From Spirosoma sp. KCTC 42546 (GTDB lineage Bacteria > Bacteroidota > Bacteroidia > Cytophagales > Spirosomataceae), in the NCBI RefSeq assembly GCF_006965485.1, contig NZ_CP041360.1, forward strand, positions 5,126,501-5,190,500: 64,000 nt of DNA. Direction: 5' to 3'. This document shows, one piece after another, positions 8,767 to 15,875 of the stretch; within the stretch, counting starts at the first letter, position 1, and each line of letters begins with the position of its first letter. A model generated the notes under the pieces. That model was not told the origin of the DNA, made no database searches, and saw nothing but the letters and a program-made list of their open reading frames with translations. Both the position numbers and the translations under genes were made by a program.

Positions 8767-10848
8767 ATGCTAACTTTCAAACATATTCTTACCGCTTTTG
8801 GAGCGATTTGTTCCTGCCCGCTGCTGTTCGCCCAACAGACCGTTTCAATTTCTTCGCCCGATAAAGCCATTGTTCTTTCAGTCAGCAATACCCAAACCGG
8901 CGCTGTTACCTACAAAGTTTCGTACAAAGGCAAAAAGGTCATCGAGCCGTCGGGGGTTGGGTTTATACTGAGCAAGCCGAAGGTGTCGCTGACCCAGTTT
9001 ACGATTGCATCGGCCGATTCATCAACCAAAGATGAAACCTGGAAACCGGTTTGGGGCGAGGTTAGTCAGATACGCAATCACTATAAAGAACTGGCACTTA
9101 CCTTGACAGACAAAGGCATTTCTGGGATTAAAATGCGGGTTCGTTTTCGGGTGTTTAATGATGGCGTCGGTTTCCGGTACGAGTTTCCGCAACAAACGGC
9201 CCTTACCCATTTCGTTGTAGCCGATGAAAAAACGCAGTTTGCGCTGTCCGCCGACCATAAAACCTTCTGGCAACCTGGTGATTACGACTCAAATGAATAC
9301 CTCTATAACACCACCCGACTGAGCGAAGTCGATGCGGTTACGGCGTCGAATAAGGAAAAAGACACGGCCTTAAAATCGCTCATTGGGCCGAATGCGATCC
9401 AGACACCTTTGCTCTTTAAAACGGGCGATGGGCTTTACATCAGTATTTACGAAGCGGCTTTGCTCAATTATCCGGTCATGCATCTGCAACTGGATAAGAA
9501 GAAATTAATGCTTACCTCGCAATTAGTGCCCGATGCCGTGGGGAACAAAGCGTATTTACAAACGCCCACCCAAACGCCCTGGCGAACGATTATCGTTAGC
9601 GACAAAGCTACCGACATACTGGCGTCCAAACTGATTCTGAACCTGAACGAACCCTCCACCATTGCCGACCCATCCTGGATAAAACCGCAGAAATTTGTGG
9701 GCATGTGGTGGGAGATGCACATCGGGAAAGCAACCTGGGAAAAAGCGGGTGGTAAACATGGAGCCAATACCCAGAACGTGAAAAAGTACATCGACTTTGC
9801 CGCAAAATACGGCTTCGACGGGGTATTGGTGGAGGGCTGGAACGTAGGCTGGGAAGACTGGTTTGGCAACTGGAAAGAGAACGTGTTCGACTTTGTAACT
9901 CCCTACCCCGATTATAATCTCGATTCACTAACGGCCTACGCTCAATCGAAAGGTGTTCGGATTATTATGCACCACGAAACGTCCGGTTCCGTCACCAACT
10001 ACGAGCGCCGGATGGATGCCGCGTTTCAGTATATGGTGAAGGAAGGCATCAATATGGTGAAGACGGGCTACGTGGGCCGGATTATTCCACGCGGTGAACA
10101 CCACGACGGGCAGTGGATGGTTGGCCATTACGAACGTGTAGCCGAAAAAGCTGCCCAGTACAAGATCATGATCGACTCCCACGAATCGGCCCACCCAACC
10201 GGCTTGCACCGCACCTACCCGAACTGGATGGCGAGCGAAGCCGCACGGGGCAGCGAATTCAACAACGCCCCTACCCTCGGCATCACGCCCGAACACACCA
10301 CGATTCTGCCATTTACCCGAATGCTTGGTGGACCAATGGACTTCACACCAGGTCTATTCCGATTTAAGCTGAATCAGTTCGATAGTACCCGAACAACGCG
10401 CGTTCGTACAACGCTGGCGAAACAATTGGCCCTGTACATCACGCTCTACAGTCCACTGCAAATGGCCGCCGATTTGCCGGAAAACTACGAGAAACATCTG
10501 GATGCTTTTCAGTTCATTCGGGATGTCCCCGTCGACTGGGACGATACCAAAATTATTGCTGCTGAACCAGGTGATTATCTGATCATTGCCCGAAAAACCA
10601 AAGGAAAAGATAGCTGGTTTTTAGGGGCAATTACGGACGAAAATAGCCGGGACATATCCATCGACTTTGACTTTCTGGAGCCTGGCAAACCCTACGAAGC
10701 CATCGTTTATCGTGACGCTCTTACTGCCGATTGGCAAGCCAATCCCGAAGCGTACACCATCGAAAAGATACCGGTGAACAGTAAAACGAGGCTGCCCATT
10801 CATCTGGCCAAAGGCGGTGGTTGTGCTATTCAGGTGAAGAAACAGTAA
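8767..10848 (+). CDS. GH97 glycoside hydrolase (SusB-like alpha-glucosidase type)
   Basis: Secreted or periplasmic alpha-glycosidase of 693 residues with signal peptide MLTFKHILTAFGAICSCPLLFAQ. The N-terminal beta-sandwich is followed by a TIM barrel. Three glutamates, Glu404 (MHHETSG), Glu473 (DSHESAHPTG) and Glu497 (ARGSEFN), have the same spacing as the base and acid residues I recall for the inverting enzyme SusB (439, 508, 532). That argues for an inverting alpha-glucosidase-like member rather than a retaining alpha-galactosidase. Its place in a pectin locus suggests action on an alpha-linked oligosaccharide side chain, but the substrate is unknown. Confidence 0.9.
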   Translation: MLTFKHILTAFGAICSCPLLFAQQTVSISSPDKAIVLSVSNTQTGAVTYKVSYKGKKVIEPSGVGFILSKPKVSLTQFTIASADSSTKDETWKPVWGEVSQIRNHYKELALTLTDKGISGIKMRVRFRVFNDGVGFRYEFPQQTALTHFVVADEKTQFALSADHKTFWQPGDYDSNEYLYNTTRLSEVDAVTASNKEKDTALKSLIGPNAIQTPLLFKTGDGLYISIYEAALLNYPVMHLQLDKKKLMLTSQLVPDAVGNKAYLQTPTQTPWRTIIVSDKATDILASKLILNLNEPSTIADPSWIKPQKFVGMWWEMHIGKATWEKAGGKHGANTQNVKKYIDFAAKYGFDGVLVEGWNVGWEDWFGNWKENVFDFVTPYPDYNLDSLTAYAQSKGVRIIMHHETSGSVTNYERRMDAAFQYMVKEGINMVKTGYVGRIIPRGEHHDGQWMVGHYERVAEKAAQYKIMIDSHESAHPTGLHRTYPNWMASEAARGSEFNNAPTLGITPEHTTILPFTRMLGGPMDFTPGLFRFKLNQFDSTRTTRVRTTLAKQLALYITLYSPLQMAADLPENYEKHLDAFQFIRDVPVDWDDTKIIAAEPGDYLIIARKTKGKDSWFLGAITDENSRDISIDFDFLEPGKPYEAIVYRDALTADWQANPEAYTIEKIPVNSKTRLPIHLAKGGGCAIQVKKQ

Positions 10849-10913
10849 AAGCCATAACTATCTTATTCCAACCTCATTAGTCAGTTCAGGGTCTACCAGG
10901 CAAATCAACGACA

Positions 10914-11504
10914 ATGGCCATGAAAAACGGAATACAGTTTCTTTGCTTATTGGTTGGTATCTGGGCTTGTTCAAAATCAAACAACGACTCGGCTATCAGT
11001 CCGGATGGAGTGGACGGGCCAAAGAATGCCATCGCGCTACTGAATGACGAAGACTGGTATGGGCGTGGAACTGCATCTAAAGTGGTAGCAATTTCAGGAG
11101 ATACCTGCCGCATAAATCGGTTCAACGTATACATTTCAAATGAGCTACCTTATCCGAAAGGAGCCAGAAAAGCAGCGCCTTACAATTGTATTGGCCCCTG
11201 TGACCAAACCCAGTACCTGAGTTTCGAGAAAGTGCCCTTAGCCATTGGAAAATACGATGCGGTCAGGCTAACTAGCTGTACACCTGCTCCAATTACAGGT
11301 GTCAGTTACGGGCTAATTATTGGTGGCGATGTGGTTTTTACTGCTTACCGGGCCCAGGGAGCCAATAGCGGCTGGATCGAAGTTACCCGAGCCGATACGG
11401 TTGCGAACGTAATTGAAGGAAAGTTTGAGCTAACGCTAACCTCGCAGGAGGCCAAAACGGTTCAATTTCGGAACGGCAGTTTCACCCTCCCCCTACAGAA
11501 ATAA
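10914..11504 (+). CDS. Putative lipoprotein of unknown function
   Basis: A 196-residue protein with a lipoprotein signal: hydrophobic stretch, then GIWACSKS with the lipid-accepting Cys19 (Cys17 if translation starts at the second ATG, 10920). The body has no family I recognise; four further cysteines (SGDTCRI, YNCIGPCDQ, TSCTPAP) could form disulfides. It is probably a beta-rich periplasmic or outer-membrane-anchored protein. It lies 65 bp after the GH97 gene in the same direction and may be co-transcribed. Confidence 0.7.
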   Translation: MAMKNGIQFLCLLVGIWACSKSNNDSAISPDGVDGPKNAIALLNDEDWYGRGTASKVVAISGDTCRINRFNVYISNELPYPKGARKAAPYNCIGPCDQTQYLSFEKVPLAIGKYDAVRLTSCTPAPITGVSYGLIIGGDVVFTAYRAQGANSGWIEVTRADTVANVIEGKFELTLTSQEAKTVQFRNGSFTLPLQK

Positions 11505-11574
11505 ATCGAACGTTTGTGAGTAGGCTGGTTTCTCTTCGAGATTTGACTTATCAACAGTTGGTGTAGTACAGTTA

Positions 11575-11671
11575 TTTTTCAACGCAAAGGCGCAAAGACT
11601 GACGCAACAGACGCAATGAAATACTCTTGGCGTTGGTTGCGTCATTTTGTTGCGACTTTGCGTTAAAAAAA
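11575..11671. repeat. Imperfect dyad element, GCAAAG-type arms
   Basis: Inverted repeat of about 40-bp imperfect arms built on CGCAAAG/GACGCAA iterations (left from about 11575, right to about 11671). The element at 29777-29893 uses the same word type. In-frame TTG at 11647 would extend the pectate lyase into this element, but it is not a credible start. Confidence 0.7.
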
Positions 11672-11691
11672 TAGCGCATACTGATAAACGA

Positions 11692-13065
11692 ATGAAACTA
11701 CACAGGTTTAAACTAGGCCAACCTCTTCTTAATATCTATATTCACGTATTGCTTCTTGCGGCTGGCTGCGTCATTCCATTTCGGTCATTCAGCCAGTCCG
11801 GATTCTCGAAACCGCTTGCCTTTCCTGGGGCCGAAGGTTTCGGCAAGTACACAACCGGCGGTCGGGGTGGGCAGGTGCTGGTTGTTCGAAACCTGGACGA
11901 TAGCGGCCCCGGAAGTTTTCGGGAAGCGGTTACAACCCGAGGACCACGCATCGTTGTCTTTGCCGTATCCGGCACGATCGCGCTCCAATCGAAAATCCTC
12001 ATCCGGCAGGGCAACCTGACCATTGCAGGCCAGTCGGCACCGGGCGATGGCATCTGCTTGAAAAACTACAACCTTAGCATCGAAGCCAACAACGTCATTA
12101 TCCGCTACCTACGCTTCCGATTGGGTGATGAAGCGAAGCAGCAGGACGACGCCATTACGGGACTTCGGCAGAAGAAAATCATGATCGACCATTGCTCCAT
12201 GAGTTGGGCAACGGACGAATGTGCGTCGTTTTACGACAACGAGAATTTCACCATGCAGTGGTGCCTGATCTCCGAGAGTTTGAACAAGTCTGTCCACGAA
12301 AAAGGCGCGCACGGCTACGGTGGCATCTGGGGTGGTCTGGGTGCTTCGTTTCACCATAACCTGATCGCTCACCAAAACAGCCGAATGCCCCGCTTCTGTG
12401 GGTCACGTTACCACAAGCAGCCCCAGCGCGAACTCGTTGATTTCCGAAACAATGTTATTTACAACTGGGGAATCAACAATGTATACGGGGGCGAAAAAGG
12501 CAACCACAATCTGGTCAACAACTATTACAAGCGCGGCCCCGCAACACCGCTCAACCTGCAAAGCCGGATTGTAAACCCATCGAAACCCTACGGTCAATTT
12601 TACGTATCCGGCAATTTTGTCGTAGGCGATTCAGTGATCAGCCGCAACAATCTCGATGGAGGAATCCAATGCGATGAGCCCGATTCAGCCATTGCCACAC
12701 AGCCATTTCTGGTCGAAAGCATTGCCGAACAAACCGCACAGCAAGCCTTTGAACAAGTGCTAAACAAAGCCGGAGCCAGTTACCGGCGCGACGCCACCGA
12801 TGTTCGGATCGCCAATGACGTTCGCGCGGGAACAGCTTCCTTTGGTCTACAGAAAAAAGGAATTATTGACTCCCAAAAAGATGTAGGCGGCTGGGTTACC
12901 CTCAAGCAGGAGCCTGCCCCCACCGACACTGACGCCGATGGCATGCCCGACAACTGGGAAACCAACCACGGTCTTGACCCAACTAGTCCGTCGGATGCCA
13001 GTCAGTTTAAGCTCGACGAGCACTACACGAATGTTGAGGTTTATCTGAATAGTTTAGTTTTATAG
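11692..13065 (+). CDS. Secreted pectate lyase (PL1-like beta-helix)
   Basis: Probably cleaves homogalacturonan by beta-elimination outside the cytoplasm. The start at ATG 11692 (MKLHRFKLGQP) is chosen because upstream codons lie in the dyad element; 457 residues follow, with a hydrophobic signal segment (LLLAAGCVIPFRSFSQ). Pectate-lyase landmarks are FPGAEGFGKYTTGGRGG, SGTIAL, NLTIAGQSAPGDGI, NNVIIRYLRFRLGD and KKIMIDHCSMSWATDE, all typical of the parallel beta-helix. The C-terminal DTDADGMPDNWE is a Ca-binding thrombospondin-type-3-like motif. Released galacturonides would feed the uronate genes upstream. Confidence 0.88.
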   Translation: MKLHRFKLGQPLLNIYIHVLLLAAGCVIPFRSFSQSGFSKPLAFPGAEGFGKYTTGGRGGQVLVVRNLDDSGPGSFREAVTTRGPRIVVFAVSGTIALQSKILIRQGNLTIAGQSAPGDGICLKNYNLSIEANNVIIRYLRFRLGDEAKQQDDAITGLRQKKIMIDHCSMSWATDECASFYDNENFTMQWCLISESLNKSVHEKGAHGYGGIWGGLGASFHHNLIAHQNSRMPRFCGSRYHKQPQRELVDFRNNVIYNWGINNVYGGEKGNHNLVNNYYKRGPATPLNLQSRIVNPSKPYGQFYVSGNFVVGDSVISRNNLDGGIQCDEPDSAIATQPFLVESIAEQTAQQAFEQVLNKAGASYRRDATDVRIANDVRAGTASFGLQKKGIIDSQKDVGGWVTLKQEPAPTDTDADGMPDNWETNHGLDPTSPSDASQFKLDEHYTNVEVYLNSLVL

Positions 13066-13116
13066 TCGGTGACGCCTGAATAACACGAACGAAGACGTTT
13101 GCCCTTTCCAGGCGCT

Positions 13117-13246
13117 GATGTTCTCGCTTGGCTTCGCCGAGTGAGGACTATTGTTTTAACGGCCTCTGGCCGGTGTTATATGGCAAAAACGGGCCAGAGG
13201 CCCTTGAAGGAATAGTCCTCACTCGGCAGAGCCAAGCGAGAACATC
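13117..13246. repeat. ~125-bp long dyad element, copy 2
   Basis: Second copy of the element at 3160-3281. The outer arms (13117-13143 and about 13220-13246) begin GATGTTCTCGCTTGGC, and the inner dyad GGCCTCTGGCC / GGGCCAGAGGCC is retained. Differences from copy 1 in one arm are partly matched in the other (for example GAGTGAGGACTATT against AATAGTCCTCACTC), suggesting selection or copying that preserves pairing. It follows the pectate lyase stop. Confidence 0.85.
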
Positions 13247-13289
13247 AGATAGCTGGAATCCATGCCTCTAGCGAAGCCCCTTTATGTAT

Positions 13290-13540
13290 AAAATACAATA
13301 TTACTTTTATCTAGTTTATCTCCGAATTCAGTTCTTACGGTCAACACTCATCCAATAATTATAGGAATCACGAGTTAGTTCATAGTTTGGCAACGTTCCC
13401 GGTAACGATTGCATAGAAAAAAGCAATAAATTATTTGTTAAGTTTAACTAATAAGAGGAATTTAATAGATGAAAGGTCCGACAACTGATAGATAAGCGTA
13501 ACAGCTATCCTTCCTAAAATACAATATTCCTTTTAGGTAG
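13290..13540. promoter_or_regulatory. Direct-repeat region upstream of ECF sigma gene
   Basis: Part of a 535-bp gene-free stretch (13066-13600). Apart from the dyad at 13117-13246, it holds two near-identical AT-rich boxes, AAAATACAATATT plus a TTTTA stretch, at 13290-13314 and 13516-13540, 226 bp apart. The second is a dyad (CCTAAAA ... TTTTAGG) about 60 bp before the sigma start. They could bind a regulator or include an autoregulated promoter; no experimental motif is known to me. Confidence 0.4.
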
Positions 13541-13600
13541 AAGTCGTTCTATTAGTTGTCCGAAAAGCCTTCATAAGTTAAAACTCTATACGTTTTTACC

Positions 13601-14179
13601 GTGAACTATAAATCGCTCCCCGACGAAATGTTGCTACTCTATTTACGGACAGGAGATCAGCAGGCTTTTCGAGAGATTTACCAGCGTTACTGGAAAAAAC
13701 TGTATGCCATTGCCAGGCATAAGATCCAATCCCTGGATGTAGTTGAAGAACTGGTGCAGGACATTTTCCTCAAATTATGGGAGCGTCGCGACTCGCTACG
13801 GGTCGATAAGTTGGATGCCTATCTGGCTACCGCTGTCCGGTATGCGATTATCAATCACGTCAAATCAACACTGGTTCACGAAAAATACGCCGACTATGCC
13901 TACGCACATTTTACCGAAGCGTCGTACGCAACCGAAGAACAGCTCGATCTGGCCGAGTTAATGCAGGCCGTTGAACAGCAATTGAACGACCTTCCCGAAA
14001 AAACCCGCCAGATATTCCGCCTGAATCGCCTTGAATATCAGTCCGTCAAAGAAATTTCTTCCCAGCTAAAAGTTCCCGAACGAACGGTTGAGTATCACCT
14101 GAGTCAGGCCATCAAATCCCTCCGCATCTATCTTCGCGACTACCTGTTAGCCGGCTTTTTGATAGGGTTATTTCTCTGA
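13601..14179 (+). CDS. ECF RNA polymerase sigma factor (sigma-70 family)
   Basis: Cytoplasmic sigma factor of 192 residues, Bacteroidota SusC-associated type. Region 2 is MLLLYLRTGDQQAFREIYQRYW through VVEELVQDIFLKLWERRD. Region 4 is LNDLPEKTRQIFRLNRLE followed by the helix-turn-helix SVKEISSQLKVPERTVEYHLSQAIKSLR. The start is GTG at 13601, after a purine-poor leader. With the downstream FecR gene and an STN-type SusC it forms a cell-surface signalling set: substrate binding outside relieves FecR and frees the sigma factor to transcribe the uptake genes. A hydrophobic tail (YLLAGFLIGLFL) is present at the C-terminus. Confidence 0.92.
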   Translation: MNYKSLPDEMLLLYLRTGDQQAFREIYQRYWKKLYAIARHKIQSLDVVEELVQDIFLKLWERRDSLRVDKLDAYLATAVRYAIINHVKSTLVHEKYADYAYAHFTEASYATEEQLDLAELMQAVEQQLNDLPEKTRQIFRLNRLEYQSVKEISSQLKVPERTVEYHLSQAIKSLRIYLRDYLLAGFLIGLFL

Positions 14180-14181
14180 TT

Positions 14182-14366
14182 TTTGTGGTGTCAGAGGCTT
14201 ACATCTACAATATTTTCATATCTCTACTGATGTCTAAGGACGTCAACTATTTTTTTGTGATGTCAGATGCTTACATCTGACATGTTAGGTTTCTCAAAAC
14301 CTACTCTAATTCATTAGGTTTTGAGAAACCTCATAGCATCGGTTAAAAGTAACCGACGCCACAAAA
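14182..14366. repeat. Composite modular hairpin between sigma and anti-sigma genes
   Basis: Nested dyads: outer words near 14183 (TTTGTGGTGTC) and near 14354 (GACGCCACAAA) pair with one wobble; inside are CAGATG-CTTA-CATCTG type at 14261-14282, AGGTTT-CTCA-AAACCT at 14287-14302, its reverse complement at 14316-14331, and CGGTTA-AAAG-TAACCG at 14340-14355. The two AGGTTT words can also pair with each other. The rest of the 364-bp gap up to the FecR start is AT-rich, with nothing recognised. Confidence 0.8.
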
Positions 14367-14543
14367 CAGTTGGCGCATGTTTCCCCTCAATACGTACCAT
14401 TCCAAACCCACAAATAAAACTTTATCAAGAATTTGTATCCCCAGCCAGTAATAACAGTATATTTTTCAAAGAATTAATAAGATTGATTGCGGTTAGCTGT
14501 ACAGCTCACTGACTTAGGTAGTAGAAACCATTGCTACTGCGTC

Positions 14544-15566
14544 ATGAGCCGAAAATCATTCGGATTACTCTTACAGAAATACCTGCGGGGGGAATGTACA
14601 CCTGAAGAAAAATCATTTGTTGAACACTGGTATGGCTTGCTCGAAACCGAAACGGGCGAATCAAATCAGGCGCTGGATACAAACGAACTGGAGGCCCGTC
14701 TCTGGAATCAGATCCAGCGTAAAATGGAGACCGATGAGTCTACCGATCAGGGCCGGGTTATTCCGCTACGCACATACCGCTATCGGTGGATCGGGATTGC
14801 AGCAGCGTTGCTCCTGGTTGGTGGCTGGTTTTTCGCTGATTTACTACCGCTACGGTCGCTTACAAGCTCGACTCAAGCCGACTGGGTTGAGCAGGCCAAT
14901 ACGTCAGCAAAACCGTTGGTCGTTCGGCTGGAAGATGGAAGCACCGTTCAGTTAGCCGCTCAGAGTTCCCTACGATATCCTAAACACTTTACCGCTACCG
15001 AACGAACCGTTTACCTGACGGGAAATGCTTTTTTTTCGATTCAGAAAATGCCAACCCGCCCGTTTTATGTCCACACGGGCGAGGTCGTCACGAAGGTTTT
15101 AGGCACGAGTTTTTTCATCCGAACCGAGGCCAACACTCGTCAGGTACGGGTTGAGGTGGTTACAGGCCGGGTTGCCGTTTATACACAACAGGAAGAGAAG
15201 CAACCAGCCACCAATGGCGTAGTGCTGAGCCCCAATCAAGCCGCCACCTTTTTTGCTAAAGAACAGCACTTTGTAACCGGCCTCGTAGATACGCCCAAAG
15301 TCATTCCAGCGCCAGAAACGGACCGAAAGCAGGTCTCCTTTCAATTTGATGATGCCCCCCTAGCAACCGTTCTGGCGCAACTCGAACAAGCCTATGGAAT
15401 CGACATCGAAGTCGAAAATGAGCAGCAGAACAACTGCCCGCTCACAGCCGATCTGACGAATCAACCGCTGTATACGCAGTTAGATATTATTTGTGCAGCC
15501 CTGAAATCAACGTACGAAGTCCAGGGTACCACTATTTTAATCAGTGGCAAAGGCTGCGTTGACTAA
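14544..15566 (+). CDS. FecR-family anti-sigma factor
   Basis: Inner-membrane anti-sigma regulator paired with the ECF sigma factor. ATG 14544 (MSRKSFGLLLQKYLRGECTPEE) is the natural start; the 19 upstream in-frame codons lack family character. The cytoplasmic N-terminal domain spans about residues 1-80. One transmembrane segment follows (WIGIAAALLLVGGWFFADLL), then the periplasmic FecR domain (VRLEDGSTVQLAAQSSLRYP, RPFYVHTGEVVTKVLGTSF). The C-terminal STN-like domain is FDDAPLATVLAQLEQAYGIDI. The 340-residue length is normal. Unusually, 364 bp with nested hairpins separate it from its sigma gene. Confidence 0.92.
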   Translation: MSRKSFGLLLQKYLRGECTPEEKSFVEHWYGLLETETGESNQALDTNELEARLWNQIQRKMETDESTDQGRVIPLRTYRYRWIGIAAALLLVGGWFFADLLPLRSLTSSTQADWVEQANTSAKPLVVRLEDGSTVQLAAQSSLRYPKHFTATERTVYLTGNAFFSIQKMPTRPFYVHTGEVVTKVLGTSFFIRTEANTRQVRVEVVTGRVAVYTQQEEKQPATNGVVLSPNQAATFFAKEQHFVTGLVDTPKVIPAPETDRKQVSFQFDDAPLATVLAQLEQAYGIDIEVENEQQNNCPLTADLTNQPLYTQLDIICAALKSTYEVQGTTILISGKGCVD

Positions 15567-15569
15567 GTC

Positions 15570-15682
15570 AATGGATAAAGAATAATGAATAATGTAAAAT
15601 TAACAATGGTTAATTAAAATCTCCTGATTATCAATCCATTATTCATTATTCATTATTCATTATCCATTATCCATTATCCATT
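15570..15682. repeat. Asymmetric dyad element with tandem TTATTCA/TTATCCA units
   Basis: Left arm about 15570-15594, right arm about 15634-15682. The right arm is an array of roughly seven 7-bp units (CATTATT, then CATTATC), longer than the left arm needs, so arm length differs by whole units. It is part of the 305-bp gap before susC. Confidence 0.75.
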
Positions 15683-15744
15683 TACAAAAACAAAACCCAA
15701 AACCCTATGAACCGATCGTTTCCAAACCCCTGATTTTCTAAAAA

Positions 15745-15776
15745 ACGCTGGTCATGCGATCAACATGAACCAGCGT
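15745..15776 (+). promoter_or_regulatory. Hairpin over a short leader ORF start
   Basis: ACGCTGGT-CATG (15745-15756) pairs with CATG-A-ACCAGCGT (15764-15776), leaving a 7-nt loop. The start codon of the short reading frame at 15765-15875 is inside the 3' arm, so folding would hide it. It may affect susC translation. Confidence 0.4.
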
Positions 15777-15875
15777 CAAGTATCCAGACCCCCATCGGGT
15801 AGACCGCGAATCATGCTCCGACGGGAAGGATCATTTTGCCGATTGTCCAATCAAACAAAACTCTTAAAGGTATGA
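15765..15875 (+). CDS. Possible 36-codon leader ORF coupled to susC
   Basis: ATG at 15765 opens a 36-codon frame (MNQRQVSRPPSGRPR..., strongly basic) whose TGA (15873-15875) overlaps the susC ATG (15872-15874), an ATGA coupling. No family is recognised and the start lacks an obvious ribosome site, so it may be fortuitous; the exact overlap with the susC start is the main evidence. Confidence 0.3.
   Translation: MNQRQVSRPPSGRPRIMLRREGSFCRLSNQTKLLKV

Noticed and set aside
8646..8888. Minus-strand 80-codon frame
   Set aside because: It overlaps the signal peptide of the GH97 gene and has no protein-like pattern or overlap partner.
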